Assembly (NCBI RefSeq): GCF_018860565.1 | Contig: NZ_JAHKPS010000022.1 | Span: 26,297 to 90,296 of the forward strand | Length of the DNA: 64,000 nt | Direction: 5' to 3' | From: Winogradskyella psychrotolerans | GTDB taxonomy: Bacteria > Bacteroidota > Bacteroidia > Flavobacteriales > Flavobacteriaceae | Shown: positions 44,239 through 53,163 of the stretch, in pieces | How the letters are laid out: every line of letters starts with the position of its first letter | How positions within the stretch are numbered: the first letter of the stretch is position 1 | Made by a program: the position numbers and the translations under genes | Notes under the pieces: generated by a model | What the model saw: the letters and a program-made list of their open reading frames with translations, nothing else | Database searches by the model: none | What the model was told of the DNA's origin: nothing

Positions 44239-46935
44239 TTATTCAACTATAATTTTCTTAGTTACTTTTTGAGAACCATCAGCTATAGTTAATAAATAAA
44301 CACCTGATTCTGCATTATTAAGCTGAATAACTTCTTCAAATCTGTTTACACTACTATATATATTAGTGTAAATAGCTCTACCTCTTATGTCATAAACTTC
44401 TACCGTAATAGCTTCTCCAGATTTTGGATTAAAACCAATATTGAACGTGCCATTATTTGGGTTTGGATATATGCTTAAGTTGTCTAATTCACTGTCTTTA
44501 ACACTTAAAGATTCAGAACAGAATTCTAATGACCAGCTTTTTAATATCCCTGTATCTCCAGAAAAGAAATCTGCTATAAGAATTGTCCAATCTCCCTGAG
44601 AACTTAAACCTTCAAATGTAGATAATGGCTCAAATGGGCTATAAGTATTCCCATCTCCAGTAAAATCACAATCTATTGCAGGTGCACCATCTTCAAATTC
44701 TATAATAATATCATCACTACTTGCACAGTTTCCAGACCAAACGTTAACTAATGTAGTTCCTCCATTAGGATGGATTAATCTTACTAATAAATCTCCAACA
44801 AAAGTATGTTCTATATCTACATTAAATTTAAGAGACTCAATAGTAAAATTATCCGGAACGTTAATCGTTCTTACTAATGGGTCACCATTAGAAGGTGTTC
44901 CTGCACCACCTAAACCATCGTCTATTGCAAGGTTGACATTCTCATCACTATAAGTAGTACAATCTATACTAGCACCAATTAGGATATTATTACTATTGAC
45001 GTTAAAAAATATACCATTTGCTGCTTCAACCATAATTCTACAAGTACTAGAGGACACATTAGGTACTACAATATCATGTGAGCCATCGTTAGCTACATTA
45101 GAAGCTAAAACCGTATCAAAGTTTTCACCATCTGTAGACAATAATATATTAACATTTGCTTCATTTACTCCATTTCCAGTTGTTCCTGCAACATCCCAAG
45201 TAACGGTTTGTGTTGTACCTACATCCCAAGTTTGTCCAGGTACGTTTTGAGAAGTTACTATAAATGGTCCGGCCGCAGTAGTAACAGTTGCTGTCATCTG
45301 ATCAGAATCTGTTTGCCCGCCAACAGCATCGTTATCTCTAACAGTTAATTTGAAATTTATATTTCTGTTAACCATTGCTAATTTTTCCCATGTCGTTGAT
45401 GTACCGCCATTGTTTATTACATCTGAAAGTCTTGGTACATATCTAATAGGGCTTGAAGTGCCTTCAAAAGATCTTACTAATGGACCAGATATTGTAGTTT
45501 CTGTTGGTAATCCCGCTGCCCCTAAATCGTATTGTTCCCAAGTGTATGTTAGCGTTGCTGTTCCATCTATATCTGTAGAATTGCTACCATCCAATTTATA
45601 AGGTGTTCCACGAGGAATGGTATGATTTGCACCGGCATCGGCTACTGGTTCTGTATTCCCCGTAACAATTCTATTTACTGGACAAGAACCTGTGCTTGTA
45701 ATATGAGACCATATACGGTTTAAACTATTTTGATGAAAATATGCATCACTTCCTATTTGAATATTGTCTGATCCACAAATACCTGCATAAGCCATTATAG
45801 TTGAACCACTTCCTGGCTCGTATGCATTTGAAGCTGATCTGTTTCCGCCAGAACAACTACCAACCGTTCCATTAAATGTGTGTGGTGCACCAAATTGATG
45901 ACCCAATTCATGAGCTACATAATCTATATCGTAAGAATCGCCTATTGGTTGCGCAATACCCGTTACTCCACTTGCTTTTTGATTGTTAATACAAGTTACC
46001 CCTAAACCAGCTAAACCACCAGCTCCAGTACTAAATGTGTGACCTACATCATAATTATTAGCTCCAATAAGACCATTAATTATACTTTGACTTTGGTTTA
46101 TTAAAACCCCTGTATCGTTATTATTAAAAGGATCTGTGGATGCATTTGTAAAAATTATATTTGTATTAGCAGCAACTAAAGTCATAGTCACTGATAAATC
46201 TCTCTCATAAATACCATTAACCCTATTTATTGTTACAACTATTGCCGATAAAGCACCTGCACTTGTACCTCCATGAAAAGCTGCATACTCACCCGTACAA
46301 GCTACTGCAAGACGATAGTTTCTTAGCCTTCCGTCGTCTGCATCTCTTGCCGCAGCAACATCTTCATACGATCTTTCTAATAATTCTGAATCATCAATCA
46401 CAGCACATTCAAAATCAAAATTTCTTGCTTCTAAATCTTTTTTAGCATAAACGGTATAGATGTTACCTTCAACTGAAAACGGATCTATAAATTGAGTGCC
46501 ATTAGATGTTCCTAAAAACATCGCGTGCAAACCTTTTGGTGTGATACTAAATCTGATTATTTCTGTTGGGTTATCAATACCTTGACCAGCATATGTTCTC
46601 ATATTAGGAAACTTAGCCTGAAGCTCTGGTTCCATTAACGACGCTTCAAATACTTTATACCTATTTAACTTGCCCTCTGAATTAGGAAAAGATATAACAG
46701 TGTTACCCGTATTTTCTCTAGTTCCAACATTTTGTAAGGCATTCTTTAAGCCTTCAATATTGAGTTGAAAAAATGTCTCTGTTTTAAGTTCTATTTTTCT
46801 TAAAATTTGTTCTGTTTGTTTAGCCTTTACAGCATTAACTTTTGTCCACAATTCATCTGAATTTTGTGAAGTAGCAGATAATGAGATAAATGCCATTACA
46901 ATTGTCGCAATTTTTATTACGTAATTCTTATTCAT
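44239..46935 (-). CDS. Secreted reprolysin-like metallopeptidase with P-domain and T9SS sorting
   Basis: This 898-residue protein has a signal peptide, a propeptide region (about 25-200) and a reprolysin-like zinc protease domain with the extended motif HELGHQFGAPH (residues 342-352; His342, His346, His352 and Glu343). An Ig/PKD-like stretch follows (about 430-550), then a P-domain (about 660-810, ESLKFNVDIEHTFVGDL). A C-terminal type A sorting domain (SIYPNPNNGTFNI) sends it through the type IX system. It probably degrades extracellular proteins. No close gene partner is seen. Confidence 0.94.
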   Translation of the reverse strand: MNKNYVIKIATIVMAFISLSATSQNSDELWTKVNAVKAKQTEQILRKIELKTETFFQLNIEGLKNALQNVGTRENTGNTVISFPNSEGKLNRYKVFEASLMEPELQAKFPNMRTYAGQGIDNPTEIIRFSITPKGLHAMFLGTSNGTQFIDPFSVEGNIYTVYAKKDLEARNFDFECAVIDDSELLERSYEDVAAARDADDGRLRNYRLAVACTGEYAAFHGGTSAGALSAIVVTINRVNGIYERDLSVTMTLVAANTNIIFTNASTDPFNNNDTGVLINQSQSIINGLIGANNYDVGHTFSTGAGGLAGLGVTCINNQKASGVTGIAQPIGDSYDIDYVAHELGHQFGAPHTFNGTVGSCSGGNRSASNAYEPGSGSTIMAYAGICGSDNIQIGSDAYFHQNSLNRIWSHITSTGSCPVNRIVTGNTEPVADAGANHTIPRGTPYKLDGSNSTDIDGTATLTYTWEQYDLGAAGLPTETTISGPLVRSFEGTSSPIRYVPRLSDVINNGGTSTTWEKLAMVNRNINFKLTVRDNDAVGGQTDSDQMTATVTTAAGPFIVTSQNVPGQTWDVGTTQTVTWDVAGTTGNGVNEANVNILLSTDGENFDTVLASNVANDGSHDIVVPNVSSSTCRIMVEAANGIFFNVNSNNILIGASIDCTTYSDENVNLAIDDGLGGAGTPSNGDPLVRTINVPDNFTIESLKFNVDIEHTFVGDLLVRLIHPNGGTTLVNVWSGNCASSDDIIIEFEDGAPAIDCDFTGDGNTYSPFEPLSTFEGLSSQGDWTILIADFFSGDTGILKSWSLEFCSESLSVKDSELDNLSIYPNPNNGTFNIGFNPKSGEAITVEVYDIRGRAIYTNIYSSVNRFEEVIQLNNAESGVYLLTIADGSQKVTKKIIVE

Positions 46936-47052
46936 AGTTAGTTTTTTTATAATCCTTAAAGTTAAGGTATTTTTTTATAATTTTAAAAAAGTGTAATAAT
47001 CTATTTCTATATTACATTTTTTTAGATTCTAACGACAATCATATATATATAT

Positions 47053-47082
47053 AAACCAAGCTAATAAGCTTGGTTTTTTTTT
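47053..47082 (-). terminator. Hairpin after accC
   Basis: AAACCAAGCT and AGCTTGGTTT form a perfect 10-bp stem with an AATA loop next to the accC stop. In leftward reading the U-run is short (TTT then alternating AT), so strength is uncertain; rightward the T-run is strong. Confidence 0.7.
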
Positions 47083-48433
47083 ATTCTTCAATCTCTTTTT
47101 GAATTACAAAGTCTTCCATAAATTTAGTAGTATAGTTACCTGCTAAATAATCTGGATGATCCATTAATTGTCTATGGAAAGGTATTGTTGTTTTAATTCC
47201 TTCAATAACAAATTCATCTAGAGCACGCTTCATTTTATTAATAGCTTCTTCTCTTGTTTGAGCTGTGGTAATAAGCTTTGCTATCATAGAATCGTAATTA
47301 GGTGGAATGCTATAACCGGCATAAACATGCGTATCTAATCGTACTCCGTGTCCACCTGGTGCATGAAGTGTAGTGATTTTTCCTGGTGAAGGTCTAAAAT
47401 CATTAAATGGGTCTTCAGCATTAATTCTACACTCAATAGAGTGTAAATTTGGTGTATAATTTTTACCAGAAATTGGCACACCTGCGGCCACTAAAATTTG
47501 TTCACGAATTAAATCGAAATCAATAACCTGCTCTGTAATAGGATGTTCTACTTGGATACGCGTATTCATTTCCATAAAGTAGAAGTTTCTATGTTTATCT
47601 ACCAAGAATTCTACAGTACCAGCACCTTCATACTTAATGAACTCAGCCGCTTTTACTGCAGCTTTACCCATTTTGGCTCTCAATTTATCTGTCATAAACG
47701 GAGAAGGCACTTCTTCTGTTAGTTTTTGATGACGTCTTTGTACAGAGCAATCACGTTCTGAAAGGTGACAAGCTTTTCCGCGAGAATCACCAACAATTTG
47801 TATTTCGATATGACGAGGCTCTTCAATAAGCTTCTCCATATACATATCATCGTTTCCAAAAGCAGCTTTAGATTCTGCACGTGCAGATTCCCAAGCATTT
47901 TGAAGGTCTTCAGGTTTCCAAACGGCACGCATTCCTTTTCCACCACCACCAGCAGAAGCTTTAAGCATTACTGGGTAACCTGTTTCTTTGGCTACTTTTT
48001 TACAATCTTCAAACGTTTCAATTACTCCTTCACTTCCTGGTACACATGGAACTCCTGCTGCTTTCATGGTCGCTTTAGCATTTGCCTTGTCTCCCATTCT
48101 ATCAATCATCTCTTCAGAAGCACCAATAAATTTGATACCATGTTCTTCACAAATTTTTGAGAATTTTGCATTTTCAGATAAGAATCCATAACCTGGATGT
48201 ATCGCATCTGCATTTGTTATCTCAGCAGCAGCAATAATATTAGCGACCTTAAGATAAGATTCACTACTTGCTGGTGGGCCAATACAAACAGCTTCATCTG
48301 CAAACTTAACATGAAGACTTTCTGCATCTGCTGTAGAGTATACCGCTACGGTTTTAATGCCCATTTCTTTACAGGTTCTAATAACTCTAAGAGCTATTTC
48401 TCCCCTGTTGGCAATTAATATTTTTTTAAACAT
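47081..48433 (-). CDS. accC: Acetyl-CoA carboxylase biotin carboxylase subunit (AccC)
   Basis: AccC carboxylates the biotin of AccB with ATP and bicarbonate. The 450-residue protein starts [19 protein letters not shown] and carries ATP-grasp features: [12 protein letters not shown] (about 158-169), the metal-binding [11 protein letters not shown] (about 287-297) and the catalytic RxxQRRHQK region ([12 protein letters not shown]). It follows accB on the minus strand with a 75-base gap holding an inverted repeat. Confidence 0.97.
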   Translation of the reverse strand: MFKKILIANRGEIALRVIRTCKEMGIKTVAVYSTADAESLHVKFADEAVCIGPPASSESYLKVANIIAAAEITNADAIHPGYGFLSENAKFSKICEEHGIKFIGASEEMIDRMGDKANAKATMKAAGVPCVPGSEGVIETFEDCKKVAKETGYPVMLKASAGGGGKGMRAVWKPEDLQNAWESARAESKAAFGNDDMYMEKLIEEPRHIEIQIVGDSRGKACHLSERDCSVQRRHQKLTEEVPSPFMTDKLRAKMGKAAVKAAEFIKYEGAGTVEFLVDKHRNFYFMEMNTRIQVEHPITEQVIDFDLIREQILVAAGVPISGKNYTPNLHSIECRINAEDPFNDFRPSPGKITTLHAPGGHGVRLDTHVYAGYSIPPNYDSMIAKLITTAQTREEAINKMKRALDEFVIEGIKTTIPFHRQLMDHPDYLAGNYTTKFMEDFVIQKEIEE

Positions 48434-48449
48434 AACTTTTAAGTATTTA

Positions 48450-48506
48450 AAATTTCAAATTCCAAATTCCAACGTATTGGGATTTATGTTTTGGAATTTT
48501 AAATTT
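48450..48506. repeat. Inverted repeat between accB and accC
   Basis: AAATTTCAAATTCCAAA and TTTGGAATTTTAAATTT form a long AT-rich stem with one bulge. The arms also contain the direct repeat CAAATTCCAAATTCC. It could set differential expression in the operon. It may be a local copy of a dispersed palindrome. Confidence 0.6.
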
Positions 48507-48508
48507 GG

Positions 48509-48991
48509 TTATGATGGATCAACTAAAAATAGTGGCTGATCAAACTCTACTGGTGAAGCATCATCCACCAATACTTTTACAATTTTACCAGAAATTTCTG
48601 ATTCAATCTCGTTAAATAGCTTCATTGCTTCAATAACGCAAAGCACATCGCCTTCTTTAATATCTGTACCAACCTCAACAAAAACGGGTTTGTCTGGAGA
48701 AGGCTTTCTATAAAAGGTACCAATTATTGGTGATTTTATAGTAATGTATTTTGAATCTTCTGTTGCTGCTGGTGCCGCAGGACTTTCTGCTGCTGGCGCT
48801 ACTGCTTGATGTGCTGGCATATGCTGTTGCATTACAGGAGCTGCTTGCATTGGCACTTGCTGTACTATTGTCGTCTCACTTTCTGAACCCGTTCTAATGG
48901 TAATTTTAACGTCATTCATTTCTAACTTAACCTCACTTGCGCCAGATTTAGCTACAAATTTTATTAAGTTCTGAATTTCTTTTAAATCCAT
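48509..48991 (-). CDS. accB: Biotin carboxyl carrier protein of acetyl-CoA carboxylase (AccB)
   Basis: AccB carries the biotin that shuttles carboxyl groups. The 160-residue protein has an N-terminal helical part, a Pro/Ala/Gln-rich linker (about 45-75, AAPVMQQHMPAHQAV) and a C-terminal biotinyl domain with the modified Lys in CVIEAMKLFNEIESE. The motif reads AMKL where E. coli has AMKM. It lies between fabH and accC. Confidence 0.96.
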   Translation of the reverse strand: MDLKEIQNLIKFVAKSGASEVKLEMNDVKITIRTGSESETTIVQQVPMQAAPVMQQHMPAHQAVAPAAESPAAPAATEDSKYITIKSPIIGTFYRKPSPDKPVFVEVGTDIKEGDVLCVIEAMKLFNEIESEISGKIVKVLVDDASPVEFDQPLFLVDPS

Positions 48992-49023
48992 AATGTTTAG
49001 ATATTTGTTAGTTAGTTTTTTAT

Positions 49024-50019
49024 TTAGGAATTATAAGCCCATTTAAGATAAATTGAGCCCCAAGTAAATCCACCACCAAAAGCGGCAAATATTATTTTAT
49101 CACCTTTTTTAAGTTGTGATTCGTAATCATGTAATAATAAAGGTAAAGTTGCTGATGTTGTATTACCATACTTTTGTATGTTCATCATTACTTTATCTTC
49201 TTCTAAATTAATTCTATTTGCAGTTGCATCAATAATACGTTTGTTAGCTTGGTGTGCTGCTAACCATGCAATATCATTGTTAACAAGATCATTTCTGCTC
49301 ATTATCTTCTCTGCGACATCTGCCATATTAAAAACGGCATTTTTAAATACTGTTTTTCCATCTTGAAACACATAATGTTTTCCTTCGTCAAATGTATCTT
49401 TTGTAATTGGATACGATGAACCACCATAAGTAGCTTGAAGAAATTCTCTACCTTCTCCATTACTTCTTAATAATTCATCTTGCAATCCTAAACCTTCTTC
49501 ATTAGGTTCAAAAAGTACAGCTCCTGCTCCATCACCAAAGATGATACATGTTGCTCTATCTTTATAATTGATGAATGATGAATTTTTATCTGCTCCAATT
49601 AATAGAATCTTTTTATAACGGCCAGACTCTATATAAGCAGATGCTGTTGACATTCCAAAAAGAAAACTAGAACACGCAGCTTCTAAATCATAAGAAAAAG
49701 CATTTACGGCACCAATTTGACTTGCTGTGTAAGCGGCCGTTGAAGCAGCTTTCATATCAGGGGAAGCGGTACAAACAATAACTAAATCAATTTCTTTTGG
49801 ATCTAATCCTGTTTTTTGAATTAATTCTTCTGCCGCTTTTATCGCTAAAAACGACGTTCCTTTTCCTTTTTCTTTAAGAATTCTACGTTCTTTAATACCT
49901 GTTCTTGAAGTGATCCACTCATCATTGGTATCAACCATAGTTTCGAGGATTTTGTTTGTTAAAACATAATCAGGAACATAGCCTCCTACAGCTGTAATTG
50001 CTGCTGTGATTTTACTCAT
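49024..50019 (-). CDS. fabH: 3-oxoacyl-ACP synthase III (FabH)
   Basis: FabH starts fatty-acid elongation from acetyl-CoA and malonyl-ACP. The 331-residue protein has the catalytic triad in place: Cys in EAACSSFLFG (about 115), His in AAHQANKRI (about 255) and Asn in YGNTTSAT (about 286). The C-terminal AFGGGFTWGS is typical. It sits between rpmF and accB, a common grouping of fatty-acid start genes with ribosomal protein L32. Confidence 0.97.
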   Translation of the reverse strand: MSKITAAITAVGGYVPDYVLTNKILETMVDTNDEWITSRTGIKERRILKEKGKGTSFLAIKAAEELIQKTGLDPKEIDLVIVCTASPDMKAASTAAYTASQIGAVNAFSYDLEAACSSFLFGMSTASAYIESGRYKKILLIGADKNSSFINYKDRATCIIFGDGAGAVLFEPNEEGLGLQDELLRSNGEGREFLQATYGGSSYPITKDTFDEGKHYVFQDGKTVFKNAVFNMADVAEKIMSRNDLVNNDIAWLAAHQANKRIIDATANRINLEEDKVMMNIQKYGNTTSATLPLLLHDYESQLKKGDKIIFAAFGGGFTWGSIYLKWAYNS

Positions 50020-50152
50020 TATTAAGATTTAGATAATTAAAAGTATGCAAAATTGGTAAAAACTGAGGTGTTTTATTCAATTTTCATCATTTTTTGGCAA
50101 ATATTAACGCAAAGTAAGTGGTTTTTGCGCTATTGAAAAAATAATAACAAAA

Positions 50153-50176
50153 AAAACGCTCACAATGGAGCGTTTT
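50153..50176 (-). terminator. Terminator of the yceD-rpmF operon
   Basis: AAAACGCTC and GAGCGTTTT pair around ACAATG; a run of eight T follows in leftward reading. Confidence 0.88.
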
Positions 50177-50196
50177 CTTGTATGCATGCATAATAC

Positions 50197-50400
50197 TTAT
50201 GCTACATTTTCTTCTTCTACAGAGTTGTCAATTAGTATTTGACCTCTGTAATATAATTTACCTTCGTGCCAATGTGCTCTATGGTATAAGTGTGGCTCAC
50301 CAGTTGTAGGGCAAGTTGCTATTTGAGGTACAGAAGCTTTATAATGTGTTCTTCTTTTATCTCTTCTTGTTTTCGATATTTTACGCTTTGGATGTGCCAT
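50197..50400 (-). CDS. rpmF: 50S ribosomal protein L32
   Basis: The 67-residue protein begins [20 protein letters not shown], the standard L32 start, and includes the short strand with [14 protein letters not shown]. The usual four-Cys zinc site is reduced to one Cys here, as in many Bacteroidota. It follows the yceD gene by eight bases. Confidence 0.96.
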   Translation of the reverse strand: MAHPKRKISKTRRDKRRTHYKASVPQIATCPTTGEPHLYHRAHWHEGKLYYRGQILIDNSVEEENVA

Positions 50401-50408
50401 TTTAAATG

Positions 50409-50948
50409 TTATTTATCCGTTAATAGTTTTTTTAAATTATTCCAACGAGGATCAATATCCTCTGATGATTTTGTTTTATGATCCTCACTAGGACTTAATT
50501 CTTCTAATTTTGAAAGTATATCTGACTCTAATGAACCGTCTTCAATACCTGGATGAACTCTTTTAATAGGAACGGCTAAAATAATAAGCTCATATATATA
50601 TTGTGCTACATTAATTTCATATTCTCCATGTGGTACAATTAAGATATCATCATTATCGTCATTATACTCGTTACCAAACTTAACTACCAATTTAAAATTG
50701 TCGTTAATAGCTTGGTTATAGGGTTCATTTGAAATATCACAATTCACATTTACTGAGCCTTCCGCCGAAAAATTCAACTCTAAAAGTGTTGATTTTTTTT
50801 CGAATTCTAGATCAATTTTAACGTCAATTGCATTAAATTCATCATATTCAAAATGCTGAAAGAACGTATTATCAATTTGAAAATCAAAATGGTGCATTCC
50901 TTCTTTTAATCCTACAAAAGGGATAGTATAAGATTTTAATGCCTTCAT
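50409..50948 (-). CDS. DUF177/YceD family protein
   Basis: The 179-residue protein ([20 protein letters not shown]) belongs to the YceD/DUF177 family that precedes rpmF in most bacteria and is linked to 23S rRNA maturation. The conserved Cys of the first half is in [10 protein letters not shown], and the acidic C-terminal part has [11 protein letters not shown]. The ATG at 50948 is supported by a promoter at 50971-50978; a TTG at 50960 would lie at or before the transcription start. Confidence 0.9.
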   Translation of the reverse strand: MKALKSYTIPFVGLKEGMHHFDFQIDNTFFQHFEYDEFNAIDVKIDLEFEKKSTLLELNFSAEGSVNVNCDISNEPYNQAINDNFKLVVKFGNEYNDDNDDILIVPHGEYEINVAQYIYELIILAVPIKRVHPGIEDGSLESDILSKLEELSPSEDHKTKSSEDIDPRWNNLKKLLTDK

Positions 50949-50970
50949 TATCACATTCAATTTGAGCGTG

Positions 50971-50978
50971 CAAATATA
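50971..50978 (-). promoter_or_regulatory. TATATTTG promoter of yceD-rpmF
   Basis: TATATTTGCACG in leftward reading is a strong Bacteroidota box, with the likely start of transcription near 50964. Confidence 0.75.
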
Positions 50979-51027
50979 TAAATTTTTCCTTACTTAAAGC
51001 CTAGATATCAACAAATTTTGTTTATAA

Positions 51028-52068
51028 CTATCGAGATCCTTTTTTTAAGGGGTTTTTACTGTAGTAATTATAGCTCTCTCTCTGTCTAAATATTTCGATT
51101 GCTGTATAGATTGCTTGCTTCATTGAGCTTTCATCTGCAATCCCTTTTCCTGCGATTTCATATGCTGTACCATGATCTGGAGACGTTCTTACTTTATCTA
51201 AACCAGCTGTGTAATTTACTCCTTTTCCAAAAGCAATAGTTTTAAAAGGAATTAAACCTTGATCATGATAAGAAGCAATTATGGCATCAAAATTTTTATA
51301 GGTATTAGAACCAAAAAAGCTATCTGCTGAATAAGGGCCATAAACCAACGTACCATCTGCCTTAATTTTTTCTAAGGTAGGTTTTAATATTGTGTCGTCC
51401 TCATTACCAATAACTCCATTATCTCCTGCATGTGGATTTATGGCTAAAACTGCAATTTTTGGTTTTCTTATGCCAAAATCTTGAATTAACGATTTTGTTA
51501 CCGTTGTTATTTTTTCTTTAACAAGACCTTCTGTAATCGCATTACTAGCATCTTTAAGCGGAACATGATCTGTTAGAAGACCAACTCGCAATTCATCTGA
51601 GACCATAAACATTAAACTTTTTCCGTTTAAGGCTTTTGCCAGATAATCTGTATGACCTGGGAAATTAAATTTTTCAGATTGAATGTTATGTTTATTAATT
51701 GGAGCTGTTACCAATACATTAATAGCGCCTTCTTTTAAAGCTTCAGTCGCTGCTTCAAGAGATTTTATAGCATATTCTCCTATTTTTTTATCTTCAGTGC
51801 CAAATAGAATTTTTACAGGTTCGCTCCAAACCTCAACCACATTAACTTTTCCATGAGCTACTTTCTCAACTGAATCAATATTGAAAAAATTAATTTTACT
51901 ACTAAAGTGATTTTTAAAAAATTGCATGGTTTTAGCCGAAGCAAAAATAACAGGTGTATTAAGTTCTAACGACCTTGGATCCTCATAGGTTTTAATGATA
52001 ATTTCTGCACCAATACCATTGAGGTCACCAATAGAAATCCCTACAATTATCTTTTCGTCTTTTTTCAT
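51028..52068 (-). CDS. pdxA: 4-hydroxythreonine-4-phosphate dehydrogenase (PdxA)
   Basis: PdxA oxidises 4-phosphohydroxy-threonine in pyridoxal 5'-phosphate synthesis. The 346-residue enzyme has the GDLNGIGAEI start, the metal-ligand His in FPGHTDYLA, and the second and third ligands in NPHAGDNG and SYHDQGLIPFK. Length and motifs are standard. It is divergent from ribE with two overlapping promoters between. Confidence 0.96.
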   Translation of the reverse strand: MKKDEKIIVGISIGDLNGIGAEIIIKTYEDPRSLELNTPVIFASAKTMQFFKNHFSSKINFFNIDSVEKVAHGKVNVVEVWSEPVKILFGTEDKKIGEYAIKSLEAATEALKEGAINVLVTAPINKHNIQSEKFNFPGHTDYLAKALNGKSLMFMVSDELRVGLLTDHVPLKDASNAITEGLVKEKITTVTKSLIQDFGIRKPKIAVLAINPHAGDNGVIGNEDDTILKPTLEKIKADGTLVYGPYSADSFFGSNTYKNFDAIIASYHDQGLIPFKTIAFGKGVNYTAGLDKVRTSPDHGTAYEIAGKGIADESSMKQAIYTAIEIFRQRESYNYYSKNPLKKGSR

Positions 52069-52078
52069 TTTTTGTCTT

Positions 52079-52086
52079 TAACTTTG
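52079..52086 (+). promoter_or_regulatory. TAACTTTG promoter of ribE
   Basis: TAACTTTG lies 34 bases before the ribE ATG and is adjacent to the pdxA promoter on the other strand. Confidence 0.65.
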
Positions 52087-52092
52087 TAACTG

Positions 52093-52100
52093 CAAATTTA
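52093..52100 (-). promoter_or_regulatory. TAAATTTG promoter of pdxA
   Basis: The leftward TAAATTTGC lies 25 bases before the pdxA start. The two divergent boxes are seven bases apart and probably exclude each other. Confidence 0.65.
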
Positions 52101-52119
52101 ACTAAATAAAGTACAAATT

Positions 52120-52710
52120 ATGTTTACAGGTATTATAGAAGATTTAGGTACAATTGAAAAATTAGATAGAGATGGTGGAAATCTTCATATTACGATGCAT
52201 ACCTCTATAACAAATGAATTAAAAATAGATCAAAGCGTTGCTCACAATGGTGTCTGTTTAACCGTTGTGAGTATTGAAGGAAACACATATACTGTTACTG
52301 CTATCCAAGAGACTCTTGATAAAACCAACATAGGCTCTCTAAAAGAAAACGAATTAGTAAATATAGAACGCGCGATGAAGCTTGGAGACCGACTAGATGG
52401 CCATATTGTTCAAGGGCATGTCGATCAAACAGCGAATTGTATTGATATTATTGCCGAAGATGGTAGTTGGGTTTTTACTTTTGAATATGACAAAAACCTT
52501 AACAATATTACAATTGAAAAAGGTTCTATTACTGTAAACGGAGTTAGTTTAACCGTTGTAAACTCAAAGTTAAATCAGTTTTCTGTGGCAATAATACCGT
52601 ATACATATAACCATACCTCTTTTAAAAATTTAAAAATTGGAGATACCGTAAATTTAGAATTTGATGTAATTGGAAAATACGTTAAGAGACTAAATGAGCT
52701 CAGACATTAA
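52120..52710 (+). CDS. ribE: Riboflavin synthase alpha chain
   Basis: Riboflavin synthase joins two lumazine molecules into riboflavin. The 196-residue protein has two lumazine-binding repeats. The first begins MFTGIIEDLGTI with AHNGVCLTVV; the second (about residues 95-196) contains GHIVQGHVDQT and VNGVSLTVV. Length and start are standard. The last four bases overlap the convergent mini-protein gene. Confidence 0.97.
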   Translation: MFTGIIEDLGTIEKLDRDGGNLHITMHTSITNELKIDQSVAHNGVCLTVVSIEGNTYTVTAIQETLDKTNIGSLKENELVNIERAMKLGDRLDGHIVQGHVDQTANCIDIIAEDGSWVFTFEYDKNLNNITIEKGSITVNGVSLTVVNSKLNQFSVAIIPYTYNHTSFKNLKIGDTVNLEFDVIGKYVKRLNELRH

Positions 52711-52910
52711 GCCCTTTGCTTGGTAGATAATTTGTAAGCTTTATAAATACCATAGATTAGAGCAACAACAAATAATGCAATAACTCCGCCATCTATTGGA
52801 AGACCAGGTGGTGGTGGCGGTAATGGCGGAGGAGGTGTATTACTCTGCGCCATAGAAACGAAACCTACTAAAAAAACTGATATTGAGGCTAATATATACT
52901 TGTTCTGCAT
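52707..52910 (-). CDS. PID-CTERM sorting-domain mini-protein
   Basis: From ATG 52910 the 67-residue protein has a signal peptide (YILASISVFLVGFVSMAQS), a proline-rich linker (PPPPLPPPPPGLP) and a C-terminal hydrophobic tail with GLPIDGGVIALFVVALIYG ending in basic residues. The PIDGG plus span layout is the PID-CTERM pattern of Bacteroidota, linked to a sorting system for short surface peptides. A TTG at 52955 would give a longer start that lacks the signal position. No sorting enzyme is seen nearby. Confidence 0.8.
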   Translation of the reverse strand: MQNKYILASISVFLVGFVSMAQSNTPPPPLPPPPPGLPIDGGVIALFVVALIYGIYKAYKLSTKQRA

Positions 52911-53163
52911 TCTGCTAAATAAGGTGTAAAAGTATAAAAAAAACTGAGCTAACAAAATTTATTCGATTAAAAAACATCCTTAAACGGTAAATTTATCCGA
53001 TGAAATGCTAAAAATGAACTTTATTTAGGGAAGTTAGCTACATTTTTAACCCATTTCAGCGACAAATATAATACATATTTTTAATAATTATTAACAGCAT
53101 CGAATCTAATCCTAGATTTAACCTAAAATTCACAAACAATCGTAATAAATTCCGAATAACTAT

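Noticed and set aside
44996..45601. Plus-strand frames inside the metallopeptidase gene
   Set aside because: They are shadows of the secreted protease gene in other frames.
47765..48160. A 131-codon frame on the plus strand inside accC
   Set aside because: It is a frame shadow of a highly conserved gene; the codon pattern follows accC.
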